Source: Nicoliella lavandulae
GTDB lineage: Bacteria > Bacillota > Bacilli > Lactobacillales > Lactobacillaceae
Direction: 5' to 3'
Assembly: GCF_037546185.1 (NCBI RefSeq)
Contig: NZ_JAWMWH010000001.1
Span: forward strand, 1,178,001 to 1,242,000
Length of the DNA: 64,000 nt
Shown here: one piece after another, positions 9,560 through 18,095 of the stretch
Layout of the letters: each line of letters opens with the position of its first letter
Numbering within the stretch: position 1 is the first letter of the stretch
The notes under the pieces: generated by a model
Told to the model about the DNA's origin: nothing
What the model saw: only the letters and a program-made list of their open reading frames with translations
The model's database searches: none
Translations under genes and position numbers: made by a program

Positions 9560-9811
9560 ATGACGACTAATTTTGACAAGCTAATTAAAACAATCGTTAA
9601 ACCTCTGGTTGAATATCCAGATGATATTACTATTCAGCATAATGAAACTGACCGGTTTTATGAATATCATTTAAAAACCAATCCTAAAGACGTGGGTCGG
9701 ATTATTGGTAAAAAGGGCCACATTGCCCAAACCATTCGGACCATTGTTTATAGTGTACGGGTAAATGGTAACAAGCGGGTCAGATTGATTATCGAAGATG
9801 GTCGCAAATAA
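9560..9811 (+). CDS. khpA: KH-domain RNA-binding protein KhpA
   Basis: An 83-aa single KH-domain protein (YlqC/KhpA) that forms an RNA-binding complex with KhpB and affects cell division and elongation in Gram-positive cocci and lactobacilli. The GxxG loop is visible in DVGRIIGKKGHIAQTIRTIV. It lies 10 bases after rpsP and is co-transcribed with it. Its stop codon overlaps the start of the following hairpin. Confidence 0.95.
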   Translation: MTTNFDKLIKTIVKPLVEYPDDITIQHNETDRFYEYHLKTNPKDVGRIIGKKGHIAQTIRTIVYSVRVNGNKRVRLIIEDGRK

Positions 9812-9854
9812 AAACTCTTAGATAAAGCCACTGGTTTTATTTAAGAGTTTTTTT
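9811..9854 (+). terminator. Intrinsic terminator after khpA
   Basis: AAAACTCTTA (9811-9820) pairs with TAAGAGTTTT (9842-9851), followed by more T. The perfect 10-bp arm overlaps the last base of the khpA stop. It separates rpsP-khpA from rimM-trmD and could act as a partial attenuator, since no clear promoter is seen before rimM. Confidence 0.75.
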
Positions 9855-9883
9855 ATTTTAAATACAGAAAGTAGGGAATCCTA

Positions 9884-10399
9884 ATCGCATACTATAATAT
9901 TGGAAAGATCGTTAACACCCAGGGAATCCGTGGCGAAGTCCGCGTTATTTCTACGACTGATTTTCCTGCCAATCGATTCTTTGTCGGCAATCACGTTACC
10001 GCCTTTTTAAATAACGGGGAAGAAGTGCCCTTAGAAATTGATAAGGTTAGAACCCAAAAGGGGTTTGTGATTTTGCATTTTAAAGGGAAGGATTCGATCA
10101 ACGACATTGAATTCTTGAAGCCATCGACCCTAAAAATCACAGATGATCAATTATCTGCTGACGATTTAGCAGAAGGGGAATATTATTACCACCAAATTTT
10201 AGGCTTAGCTGTATATGATTTGGATGATAATTACTTAGGCACAATCACTGATATCATGGATACGGCGGCTAATGATGTTTGGGTGGTAACTCGTGAAAAT
10301 GGTAAAGAGTTACTTTTACCAAAAATCGACCAAGTAATCAAAAAAGTCGACTTAGATAATAAGCGGGTCACCATTGATTTATTGGAGGGATTAGAATAA
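9884..10399 (+). CDS. rimM: Ribosome maturation factor RimM, apparent AUC start
   Basis: 16S rRNA processing factor for 30S head assembly, binding S19. The frame is homologous from IAYYNIGKIVNTQGIRGEVR onward (RimM usually begins M-x-YY-x-IGKIVNTHG). The in-frame stop TAG at 9872-9874 is followed only by GGA ATC CTA ATC GCA TAC TAT, so no ATG, GTG or TTG exists before the conserved core; the first canonical in-frame candidate is GTG 10025, which would delete about 47 conserved residues. ATC at 9884 sits where ATG is expected and has GTAGGGA about 7 bases upstream. Either a rare AUC start or a sequence error. The C-terminal PRC barrel (LLLPKIDQVIKKVDL) is intact. It overlaps trmD by one base. 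Confidence 0.9.
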   Translation: MAYYNIGKIVNTQGIRGEVRVISTTDFPANRFFVGNHVTAFLNNGEEVPLEIDKVRTQKGFVILHFKGKDSINDIEFLKPSTLKITDDQLSADDLAEGEYYYHQILGLAVYDLDDNYLGTITDIMDTAANDVWVVTRENGKELLLPKIDQVIKKVDLDNKRVTIDLLEGLE

Positions 10400-11163
10400 T
10401 GCGCATTGATATTCTAAGTATTTTTCCTCATATGTTCGATGGCCCCATGAGTGAATCAATTGTGGGGAAAGCCATTGAAAAAGGCATTATTGATTTGAAT
10501 ATCACTGATTTTCGTGATTATTCAACGAATAAGCATCATAATGTTGATGATTATCCATTCGGTGGTGGTGCTGGGATGTTATTACAAGCTCAACCGGTGT
10601 TAGATGCCTTTGATGCCACACAACAACAAGCTAAACAAGCGGATTATCCAACTGGTAGGGTGATTTTAATGGATCCGGCTGGTAAAAAGTTTGATCAAAA
10701 GGTAGCGGAAGATTTAGCTAAAGAGGATCATTTAACGTTTATTTGTGGTCACTATGAAGGATATGATGAGCGCATTAAATCAGTGGTGACTGATGAATAT
10801 TCAATGGGTGACTTTATTTTAACCGGTGGAGAATTACCGGCAATGACCATTATTGATGCCACCGCCCGTTTATTACCTGATGTTTTAGGGAATCAACAAT
10901 CAGCACCGGGCGACTCATTTTCAACGGGCCTATTGGAATATCCCCAATATACACGTCCAGCTGAATTTCGGGGAATGAAGGTTCCAGATGTACTCATGAG
11001 TGGGAACCATCAAAAAATTGCTGAATGGAAGCAAAAAGAAGCCCTCCGCAAAACATATTTAAGACGGCCTGATTTAATTGACTATCAGCAATTAACCGCT
11101 GATCAAAAACGCCTCTTAGGTGAAGTTAAAATGGAAGAAAATCCAGACCCAAATTATGATTAA
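10399..11163 (+). CDS. trmD: tRNA (guanine37-N1)-methyltransferase TrmD
   Basis: SPOUT-class methyltransferase that makes m1G37 and prevents +1 frameshifting. It starts MRIDILSIFPHMF and has DYPFGGGAGMLLQ (the pocket for substrate and AdoMet), FICGHYEGYDERI, the trefoil-knot segment SMGDFILTGGELPA and TRPAEFRGMKVPDVLMSGNHQKI. 254 aa is normal. ATG overlaps the rimM TAA (TAATG), so its translation is probably coupled to rimM and would be affected by the odd rimM start. Confidence 0.97.
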   Translation: MRIDILSIFPHMFDGPMSESIVGKAIEKGIIDLNITDFRDYSTNKHHNVDDYPFGGGAGMLLQAQPVLDAFDATQQQAKQADYPTGRVILMDPAGKKFDQKVAEDLAKEDHLTFICGHYEGYDERIKSVVTDEYSMGDFILTGGELPAMTIIDATARLLPDVLGNQQSAPGDSFSTGLLEYPQYTRPAEFRGMKVPDVLMSGNHQKIAEWKQKEALRKTYLRRPDLIDYQQLTADQKRLLGEVKMEENPDPNYD

Positions 11164-11224
11164 TCATCTTTACAATCGTTTGGGTCTGTGATAGTATTAT
11201 TTTTGTTGTATTACAAACCAATTA

Positions 11225-11270
11225 AAACGGTATTCCGCTGCTAATATCCATTGGGCATGAATGCTAGTTG
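11225..11270 (+). promoter_or_regulatory. Possible L19 leader RNA (ribosomal protein autoregulation)
   Basis: The 5' UTR of rplS contains GGTATTCCGCTG, then GGGCATGAATGC, just before the SD. This resembles the Firmicutes L19 leader motif, in which the L19 protein represses its own mRNA. The small GCAT-GA-ATGC hairpin is visible. Recognition is from memory of the motif, so confidence is moderate. Confidence 0.45.
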
Positions 11271-11286
11271 AAAGGAAGATATATAT

Positions 11287-11646
11287 ATGCGTCAAAATAG
11301 TTTAATCGCAAAGATCAATGCTGATCAATTAAAGTCTGATTTACCAGATTTTCGTGCCGGAGATACTGTCCGTGTTCACGTTAAGGTTGTTGAAGGGGAC
11401 CGTGAAAGAATCCAATTATTCACTGGTGTTGTAATCAAGCGCCGTGGATCAGGCATTCAAGCTACTTACACTGTTCGTAAGACTTCCAGTGGTGTTGGTG
11501 TGGAAAGAATTTTCCCATTACACTCACCACGGGTTGCTAAGATCGAAGTTCTTAGATACGGTCGTGTACGTCGTGCTAAGCTTTACTACTTACGTGAACT
11601 TAGTGGTAAGTCTGCACGTATCCCAGCTTCACGTCGTCGTCGTTAA
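11287..11646 (+). CDS. rplS: 50S ribosomal protein L19
   Basis: Full-length bL19 (119 aa), located at the 30S-50S interface. It starts MRQNSLIAKINADQLKSDLP and contains FRAGDTVRVHVKVVEGDRER, IQLFTGVVIKRRGSGI and YYLRELSGKSARI. AAAGGAAG provides the SD. It is separated from trmD by a 123-base leader and ended by a strong hairpin. Confidence 0.98.
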   Translation: MRQNSLIAKINADQLKSDLPDFRAGDTVRVHVKVVEGDRERIQLFTGVVIKRRGSGIQATYTVRKTSSGVGVERIFPLHSPRVAKIEVLRYGRVRRAKLYYLRELSGKSARIPASRRRR

Positions 11647-11668
11647 TTTTAAACTTAAAATTAATTCA

Positions 11669-11702
11669 AAAAACCATCAATCATTACGATTGGTGGTTTT
11701 TT
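11669..11702. terminator. Bidirectional terminator between rplS and pepD
   Basis: AAAAACCATCAATC pairs with GATTGGTGGTTTTT around a 5-base loop, with A and T runs at both ends. It serves rplS on the plus strand and the convergent dipeptidase on the minus strand. Confidence 0.8.
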
Positions 11703-11705
11703 AAT

Positions 11706-13136
11706 TTATAGATTTAAATCTTGTTGATAATTGAGAGGGGAAAAATCGGTCGATTGAGCAATTAACTTAGCTGCTAATTGACGATAGGTATCCATTGCTA
11801 AGTTAGCTGCCTTCAGACTAGCGGCATTAGCTAAATCCACTTGTTCGGATGAGCTCAGCGCTGCTGCTTTTTGGTCAACTGCTAAAATGATTTGACGATA
11901 ACTAATGGCTAGCTCTTCTTGAGCAGCTTCGACAGCATCATTTAATTCTAGATAGTGAGGATCTAAGAGCACCCCCACTAGTTTAAAGATCCAATATGCA
12001 GACTTTGGATCATAGTTAGCAGCCCCTACTTGATATTCAGCAGGCACCTTAGTAAAGCCACTAAAGAATGGGACATAGGTACTTTGTGCTGCTACGCCCA
12101 TTGCTAACCAATGAATATTACCAATGGCCTTGGGTAAATTAGGTCTTAGTTGTAATAAGTGTGATTCCTGGGTCTTAGCGAGACTAATGGGACGGAACTT
12201 GTGCTTATCAGCTTCAGAGCCAGTGCCAATCGGATCATAAACCGTTTCTTGGAAGTGCGATGATAAAAAGGCTTTAGCGTCATCGATTGAAATCTTTTGA
12301 GCAGGCGTTCTGAGCATGGGCATGGATTGACTTTGAGGATCTTGTTCAATATCTGGATTGAACATTTTTTGTCCATACCATACCCGTGGGGTGTTATAGT
12401 ATGTGTCTGATTGACTGTGGGTCCCGAAAATATTACGGAAGTTAAATTGCCCATCCATTGCCGGATTCAGGTGATTAGTAGCCACGAAGTCTTGAATCCC
12501 CGTTGACCACATAAAATCATCAGGGTTATCGAAATCAATGTTTTCAATGATCATTTGATTGGCGATAACGGCATAACAATCATCTGGAATGCGAATGGCG
12601 ACCCAATGATGGCCAGAGCCAGTTTCCATATACCATGCCTCATCGTTATCAGCAAATAAGATTCCATTACTTTCGGAAGTTCCATATTTTTCAACGATAT
12701 GGCCCAGCCGTCTTACCCCTTCACGGGCGGTTTTAACATAGGGGAGGACTACGGTGACCATTGCTTCTTCACCAATTCCATTTGAGACTAATGGGTCGAA
12801 CCCAAGGACTGTGGAATTGGCATACGTACTTTCAGTAGCACTCATAGCAACACCGTATTCATTAAAACCGTCTTCTTCAAATAAACCGTATTTATCGGTC
12901 CATTCAGGCGTGGCTTCATATTGATAACGAATGCTAGGAAGTGGCATTGTAAAGCCATTATCTTTGGAAACAAATGTTAAGTTAGTTGATTGATCTTGAC
13001 GTGGATGGACTGCTAGGTGTTTGGGCCAAGCTGATTTAGCATCTTCATTGCGACCGATGATAATTGAGCCATCCAGACTAGCACGTTTACCAACTAAGAT
13101 ACTGGTACATGCGGATAAATAAGGAATTGTATTCAT
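11706..13136 (-). CDS. pepD: C69-family dipeptidase (PepD-like)
   Basis: Intracellular N-terminal-nucleophile (Ntn) dipeptidase of peptidase family C69, a class lactobacilli use to break dipeptides from peptide uptake. The start MNTIPYLSACTSILVGKRAS puts the presumed nucleophile Cys at residue 10, followed by DGSIIIGRNEDA, a typical family signature. The middle carries GILFADNDEAWYMETGSGHHWVA. 476 aa is normal. No signal peptide is seen; the residues before Cys10 may be processed. Transcribed alone, convergent to rplS. Confidence 0.92.
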   Translation of the reverse strand: MNTIPYLSACTSILVGKRASLDGSIIIGRNEDAKSAWPKHLAVHPRQDQSTNLTFVSKDNGFTMPLPSIRYQYEATPEWTDKYGLFEEDGFNEYGVAMSATESTYANSTVLGFDPLVSNGIGEEAMVTVVLPYVKTAREGVRRLGHIVEKYGTSESNGILFADNDEAWYMETGSGHHWVAIRIPDDCYAVIANQMIIENIDFDNPDDFMWSTGIQDFVATNHLNPAMDGQFNFRNIFGTHSQSDTYYNTPRVWYGQKMFNPDIEQDPQSQSMPMLRTPAQKISIDDAKAFLSSHFQETVYDPIGTGSEADKHKFRPISLAKTQESHLLQLRPNLPKAIGNIHWLAMGVAAQSTYVPFFSGFTKVPAEYQVGAANYDPKSAYWIFKLVGVLLDPHYLELNDAVEAAQEELAISYRQIILAVDQKAAALSSSEQVDLANAASLKAANLAMDTYRQLAAKLIAQSTDFSPLNYQQDLNL

Positions 13137-13189
13137 TTATAATCATCCTTTCCATTTAATATAGTAAATTATAACGATTATTTAATCGC

Positions 13190-13218
13190 AAAACCAGTTC
13201 CTTAAATCATGGTATAAT
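13190..13218 (+). promoter_or_regulatory. Promoter of glpK (extended -10)
   Basis: TGGTATAAT with the hexamer at 13213-13218 is an extended -10. The -35 region (13190-13195, AAAACC) is poor, as often with extended -10 promoters. It lies about 40 bases before the glpK ATG. Confidence 0.6.
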
Positions 13219-13253
13219 TAACATTAAAGATTTTTACGAATGGAGCAATTGCA

Positions 13254-14753
13254 ATGACTAATCAACAATATATGATGTCCATTGATGCTGGAACGACCAG
13301 CGTAAGAGCAATTATTTTTGATCATCAGGGGCAAATTCTACAAAAAGCCCAACGCGAATTTAAACAGTACTTTCCTAATTCTGGTTGGGTAGAACACAAT
13401 GCTAACGAAATTTGGAGTGCTGTTCAAACGGTGATTTCTGAAGCCTTAATTGCGGCTGAAATCCCACCATACCGCATTCAAGGGATTGGAATCACGAACC
13501 AACGTGAAACCACCGTTATTTGGGATCGGCATACTGGTAAGCCCATCTATAATGCAATTGTTTGGCAATCTAAACAAACTAGCCAAATTGCAGATGACTT
13601 GAAGCAAGCTGGTTATACGGACCTAATTCATCAAAAAACGGGGCTTGTAATTGATTCATACTTCTCTGCGACTAAAATCAAATGGATCTTAGATAACGTC
13701 GCTGGTGCTCGTAAAAAGGCTGAAAACGGGGACCTTTATTTTGGCACGATTGATACGTGGCTACTTTGGAAGTTGACCAATGGGCATGTACATGCAACTG
13801 ATTATACTAATGCTAGTCGGACGATGCTGTTCAACATTCATGATTTAACATGGGATCAAGAAATTTTGAAACTGCTTGATATTCCGGCATCAATGCTACC
13901 GGCGGTCAAGCCATCTTCGCATAACTTTGGGTATACTGCGAACTTTACTTTCTCAGGAGTTCAGGTACCAATCACTGGCATTGCTGGGGATCAACAAGCA
14001 GCATTATTTGGGCAATTAGCACTAGAACCAGGCATGGTTAAAAATACATATGGGACTGGTGCGTTTATCGTGATGAACACGGGTCTAAAGCCCACGATTT
14101 CTGATCAAGGGCTGTTAACAACGATTGCCTATGGTATTGATGGACAGGTTCACTATGCATTGGAAGGAAGTATCTTTGTTGCTGGTTCTGCTATTCAGTG
14201 GCTCCGTGATGGAATGCGCATTATTAAAAATGCGGGAGAGACAGAACGGATGGCTGAAGAAGCAGCCGACAGCGGTGTTTATGTAGTCCCAGCATTCACT
14301 GGGTTAGGGGCACCATATTGGAACCAGTCCACACGGGGAGCCGTCTTTGGATTAACGCGCGGTACCAGTCGTGAACAATTTGTCCGTGCCACGTTAGATT
14401 CATTGGCATATCAGACCAAGGACGTTATGAATACGATGGTCAATGATACCCAATTACAATTAAAGACATTACGTGTTGATGGTGGCGCAGCCAACAATGA
14501 CTATTTAATGCAATTTCAAGCTGATATTTTAGATGTTCCGATTGAACGTTCAGCGATTTCTGAGACCACGGCATTAGGCGTTGCCTATTTAGCGGGATTA
14601 GCCATTGATTATTGGCATGATATTGACGAAATTAAGGCAACCGTCGGCCAAATGGTTAAATTTGAGCCCCATATGAATGCTGATGTACGTAACAAGTGTT
14701 ACGCTGGTTGGCAACGAGCGGTTAAGGCTGCGCAGATGTTTGGGGATGCTTAA
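13254..14753 (+). CDS. glpK: Glycerol kinase
   Basis: Phosphorylates glycerol to sn-glycerol 3-phosphate (FGGY kinase family, 499 aa). Motifs: MSIDAGTTSVRAIIFDHQG, GITNQRETTVIWDRHTGKP, GIAGDQQAALFGQ, KNTYGTGAFIVMNTG and VDGGAANNDYLMQFQADIL. At the position where Gram-positive GlpK has the HPr-phosphorylated His (YHFYG, His232 of enterococcal enzymes), this protein reads ANFTFSG with Thr232, so PTS activation is probably absent. There is no glpO/glpF neighbour; the gene is monocistronic. It ends one base before the convergent HAD gene. Confidence 0.96.
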   Translation: MTNQQYMMSIDAGTTSVRAIIFDHQGQILQKAQREFKQYFPNSGWVEHNANEIWSAVQTVISEALIAAEIPPYRIQGIGITNQRETTVIWDRHTGKPIYNAIVWQSKQTSQIADDLKQAGYTDLIHQKTGLVIDSYFSATKIKWILDNVAGARKKAENGDLYFGTIDTWLLWKLTNGHVHATDYTNASRTMLFNIHDLTWDQEILKLLDIPASMLPAVKPSSHNFGYTANFTFSGVQVPITGIAGDQQAALFGQLALEPGMVKNTYGTGAFIVMNTGLKPTISDQGLLTTIAYGIDGQVHYALEGSIFVAGSAIQWLRDGMRIIKNAGETERMAEEAADSGVYVVPAFTGLGAPYWNQSTRGAVFGLTRGTSREQFVRATLDSLAYQTKDVMNTMVNDTQLQLKTLRVDGGAANNDYLMQFQADILDVPIERSAISETTALGVAYLAGLAIDYWHDIDEIKATVGQMVKFEPHMNADVRNKCYAGWQRAVKAAQMFGDA

Positions 14754-15572
14754 TTAGTCGACTAATTGGGCTAGGTATTTAGCTGCTCCCTGATGGTCGT
14801 TGTCTTCATCAGTGACCATATCCGCAACTGCTTTAATTTCTGGGACTGCATTTTTCATCGCTACCTTGGTGCCAGCTGCCCTTAATAGCGGAAGGTCGTT
14901 AATTTGGTCACCGATTGCAATGATATTTTCAGGGTTAATTTGAAATGCTTGAGACAATTGATGCACCCCATATGCTTTATTAACACCAGTCCGTTTAATT
15001 TCAAGCACTGATAATGGGCCACCCCAATGTGCAATTTCAATTTGTTGACCATAGTGTTGGTCGATATATGTGGTTAATTGGGCTAATTTATTATGGTCAT
15101 AGCTAACGGCGAGGCCAATTGGGTCTTCAGTTAAATTGTGCTCGTTTAAAATTTCGTTCGGGGCCAATTGGTCAGGAAAGAAGCCGTATGATTCTTTAAA
15201 CAGTTGTGAGCTAGCTGGTTGGTTAGCAAGGAGCATTTGCTTATCTTCAGCGGCCATTACTTGAATCCCTAGTGCTGCTTGATGTGCTAATAGATCCAAT
15301 ACGATTTGCGTGTTGATTGGAAATTCATATTCTGCTGACCATTTTTGATTAGGAATAATGCCCATCGCCCCGTTAAAATTGATCATTGGGGTAGTTAGGC
15401 CTAGCTTTTGGTATGCTGGTAGTGCTAATCGAGTGGAGCGACCAGTTACAATGCAGACAATGTGGCCCTTGGCAATGATATCTTGAATGATGTGACTAGT
15501 GGCGTCATCAATAACGCCGGCTTGGTTTAATGCTGTTCCATCTAAATCTAATGCAATTAATTTTTGAACCAT
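14754..15572 (-). CDS. Cof-type HAD-superfamily phosphatase
   Basis: A 272-aa haloacid-dehalogenase hydrolase of the Cof/YidA type, usually acting on sugar phosphates or flavin/nucleotide phosphates. Motif I is LIALDLDGTALN, motif II IVTGRS, motif III Lys in KAYGVHQL and motif IV IAIGDQINDLPLLRAAG. It has a C2-type cap between motifs II and III. The substrate cannot be read from sequence. The stop abuts glpK's stop, so the genes converge without a terminator. Confidence 0.88.
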   Translation of the reverse strand: MVQKLIALDLDGTALNQAGVIDDATSHIIQDIIAKGHIVCIVTGRSTRLALPAYQKLGLTTPMINFNGAMGIIPNQKWSAEYEFPINTQIVLDLLAHQAALGIQVMAAEDKQMLLANQPASSQLFKESYGFFPDQLAPNEILNEHNLTEDPIGLAVSYDHNKLAQLTTYIDQHYGQQIEIAHWGGPLSVLEIKRTGVNKAYGVHQLSQAFQINPENIIAIGDQINDLPLLRAAGTKVAMKNAVPEIKAVADMVTDEDNDHQGAAKYLAQLVD

Positions 15573-15659
15573 GTTTAAAATATCCTTTTTTAATAATTTT
15601 AATTTAAAGTATTACTTAAAACGAACTAATTTGTCAAATGTAAGATTGGAGGATTCATT

Positions 15660-17015
15660 TTGAAGTTACCTGATCAGTTTATAGCGAAGTATCAGCGGTT
15701 AATGGGGTCACAGGCAGCAGCTTTTTTTGCCAGCTTTGACAATCCTGTTAACTACGCGTTTCGAATCAATCCATTGAAGCAAAATGTGCCTGAAAACATT
15801 GATTTATCTAAGCCAGTCCCATACTGTCAATGGGGATATTACGGCAAGGTAAATGGTAAATCAGTTAACCACCAAAGTGGCGCGATCTATAGTCAAGAAC
15901 CCAGTGCAATGTATGTGGGGGAAGTGGCAGCTCCCAAGGCCGGCATGAAAGTATTAGACCTTTGCGCAGCTCCGGGTGGTAAGTCCACCCATCTAGCGAG
16001 TTTCTTAAATAATACCGGATTCCTAGTTTCCAATGAAATTAATCATAAGCGGGCTAAGGTATTAGTTGAGAACATAGAACGCTTTGGTCCACAAAATACG
16101 TTGATCTTAAATGAAGATCCCGCAACGATTCGTAAGCACTTCCCGGGTTATTTTGACCAAGTAGTCGTTGATGCCCCATGTTCTGGAGAAGGGATGTTTC
16201 ATAAGGATCCAGATGCAATGCAATATTGGAATGATGAATACCCAGCTGAATGTGCGACGCGTCAGCATGAAATTCTATTGGATGCTATCCGCACCCTTAA
16301 ACCTGGTGGGGAATTGATCTATTCTACATGTACCTTTGCGCCAGAAGAAGACGAACAAGTCATTGCGTGGCTCTTGGACAATTATCCATTTGAAATGGTC
16401 CCCATCAAGAAATATGATGGCATGGTGGATGCGAAGCCGGAATGGGCTAATCATAATCCAGAATTGAAAAAGGCAGTGCGACTATTTCCCCATCTATTTA
16501 AAGGCGAAGGGCACTTTATTGCCAAGCTAAGGCTTACCCAAGCAATTGATGAACCACGTAAAATAAAGTTTGAACGAGGAAATTTAAATCGTGAACAAAA
16601 ACAATTGTGGGCTGACTTTATGCAATCAAGTATTAGTGACCTACAATACCATGATCTAATCGTCTTTGGGGATCAATTATACACACTAAATGCTGAAACA
16701 CCTCAGTTAAAGGGGCTAAAGGTAATGCGACCAGGATTACTACTAGGGACGTTTAAGAAGAAACGGTTCGAGCCTAGTTATGGGCTTGCTTTAGCATTAC
16801 GCCCCGATGCAGTTAAAAAAAAGATTGTAATTGATCATGATCAATGGGCTCAATATGTTCATGGTGACACGATCAAATTAGTCCCATCAGATGCAAACCT
16901 GGCTAAGGGATGGTACCAGTTGATTTGTGAAGGCCGACCAATTGGTTTTGGTAAGTATGTAAATGGTACGATTAAAAACTTCTTTCCTAAGGGATTGAGA
17001 TTTATTGCAAATTAA
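15660..17015 (+). CDS. rsmF: RsmF/NSUN-family rRNA cytosine-C5 methyltransferase
   Basis: A 451-aa AdoMet-dependent m5C rRNA methylase of the RsmF/YebU type. It starts at TTG 15660, with GGAGG at 15648-15652. Motifs: VLDLCAAPGGKSTHLASF (AdoMet), the catalytic motifs DAPCSGEGMF (Pro-Cys) and YSTCTFAPEEDEQVI (Thr-Cys). The C-terminal third looks like a PUA-like RNA-binding domain (LKGLKVMRPGLLLGTFKKKRFEPS). Monocistronic, convergent to the mevalonate block. Confidence 0.9.
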   Translation: MKLPDQFIAKYQRLMGSQAAAFFASFDNPVNYAFRINPLKQNVPENIDLSKPVPYCQWGYYGKVNGKSVNHQSGAIYSQEPSAMYVGEVAAPKAGMKVLDLCAAPGGKSTHLASFLNNTGFLVSNEINHKRAKVLVENIERFGPQNTLILNEDPATIRKHFPGYFDQVVVDAPCSGEGMFHKDPDAMQYWNDEYPAECATRQHEILLDAIRTLKPGGELIYSTCTFAPEEDEQVIAWLLDNYPFEMVPIKKYDGMVDAKPEWANHNPELKKAVRLFPHLFKGEGHFIAKLRLTQAIDEPRKIKFERGNLNREQKQLWADFMQSSISDLQYHDLIVFGDQLYTLNAETPQLKGLKVMRPGLLLGTFKKKRFEPSYGLALALRPDAVKKKIVIDHDQWAQYVHGDTIKLVPSDANLAKGWYQLICEGRPIGFGKYVNGTIKNFFPKGLRFIAN

Positions 17016-17053
17016 AAAGAGGCTTTGGAGTGATACTCTAAAGCCTCTTTAAT
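17016..17053. terminator. Bidirectional terminator between rsmF and fni
   Basis: AAAGAGGCTTT pairs with AAAGCCTCTTT across a 12-base loop. It overlaps the fni stop codon on the minus strand and ends both convergent units. Confidence 0.8.
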
Positions 17054-18095
17054 ATTTTATCCTTCGTTGTTGAATGTAATTAATTAACTCAGGGGATAAC
17101 AATAATTTTTCATTTTGTAAATCCTGTATGGTTCGACAGCCGAGCATGGTCATAATGGTAATCAACCCAGTTTGCCAGTCTTTAATCATCTCAATGGTCT
17201 TTTCAGGTCCATTTTGAATCAATTGATTTAAGATCGTTCCAGCAATGCCAACCGCATTAGCACCTAAGGCAATGGCCTTAGCAATATCCAATGGTGTTTT
17301 AATGCCACCAGAGGCAATTAAGTCGACATCGGTTTTGAATGCTTGGGCTTCTAATAATGATTCAACGGTGGTTTGCCCCCAATCAGCTAAGTAATCAAGA
17401 TCTTTATGCTTACGGCGGAAGTTTTCAATTGTAGCAAAATTAGTTCCACCCCGGCCACTGATGTTGATTGCTTTGGCTCCAACGGATTGAACTAACTGCT
17501 TAATTGTGGCTTGGTCCATCCCAAAACCGACTTCTTTAATGATTACTGGGACTGGAGCATGACTAACGATGTCAGTTAATTCAGCGATCCAGTTGAATTC
17601 GCGGTCGCCTTCAGGCATGATCATTTCCTGGGCCACGTTAATGTGGACTTCTAAAGCATTGGCATCAATTAAACTGACCACTTGTTTTGCATCTGCCAAT
17701 GAATGACCGGCGCCCATATTGGCAAAGACGATGCCAGTTGGGTTTGCATCACGAATCACGGTAAAACTATTTGCAGTGGATGGGTCCTTTAATGCGATGC
17801 TTTCAGAACCACTGGCCATGGCAACGCCGGTTTGGTGAGCAATTTGTGCAAGTTGTTGATTCAATTTGCCAGTCTCATTGCTCCCGCCGGTCATGGCTTC
17901 AATGTAAAAGGGCCATTGCATTTGAAGCTGATTGTTAAAGAGGGTGGTTGTGGGGTCAACTTCTTTGACCGTAATTTCGGGCAACCCGTGGTGAATAAAT
18001 CGAAGCTGTTCGAAGCCGGCGCTAGCAGATTCTTGGAAGAATTTTTTAGCTAATGAAACATGTTCATTTTTACGATGAGAATGACGGCTGATCAT
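17049..18095 (-). CDS. fni: Type 2 isopentenyl-diphosphate delta-isomerase
   Basis: FMN- and NADPH-dependent isomerase interconverting IPP and DMAPP. The start is ATG 18095 (MISRHSHRKNEHVSLA): AGGAGG lies 8 bases before it, whereas the longer frame up to 18182 would overlap pmk by over 100 bases and has no SD. Motifs: RHSHRKNEHVSLAKKFF, PFYIEAMTGGSN, VHINVAQEMIMPEGDREF, SGRGGTNF and DLIASGGIKTPLDIAKAIALGA. 348 aa. It is the last gene of mvk-mvaD-pmk-fni and overlaps the pmk end by 26 bases, suggesting translational coupling. Confidence 0.95.
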   Translation of the reverse strand: MISRHSHRKNEHVSLAKKFFQESASAGFEQLRFIHHGLPEITVKEVDPTTTLFNNQLQMQWPFYIEAMTGGSNETGKLNQQLAQIAHQTGVAMASGSESIALKDPSTANSFTVIRDANPTGIVFANMGAGHSLADAKQVVSLIDANALEVHINVAQEMIMPEGDREFNWIAELTDIVSHAPVPVIIKEVGFGMDQATIKQLVQSVGAKAINISGRGGTNFATIENFRRKHKDLDYLADWGQTTVESLLEAQAFKTDVDLIASGGIKTPLDIAKAIALGANAVGIAGTILNQLIQNGPEKTIEMIKDWQTGLITIMTMLGCRTIQDLQNEKLLLSPELINYIQQRRIKY

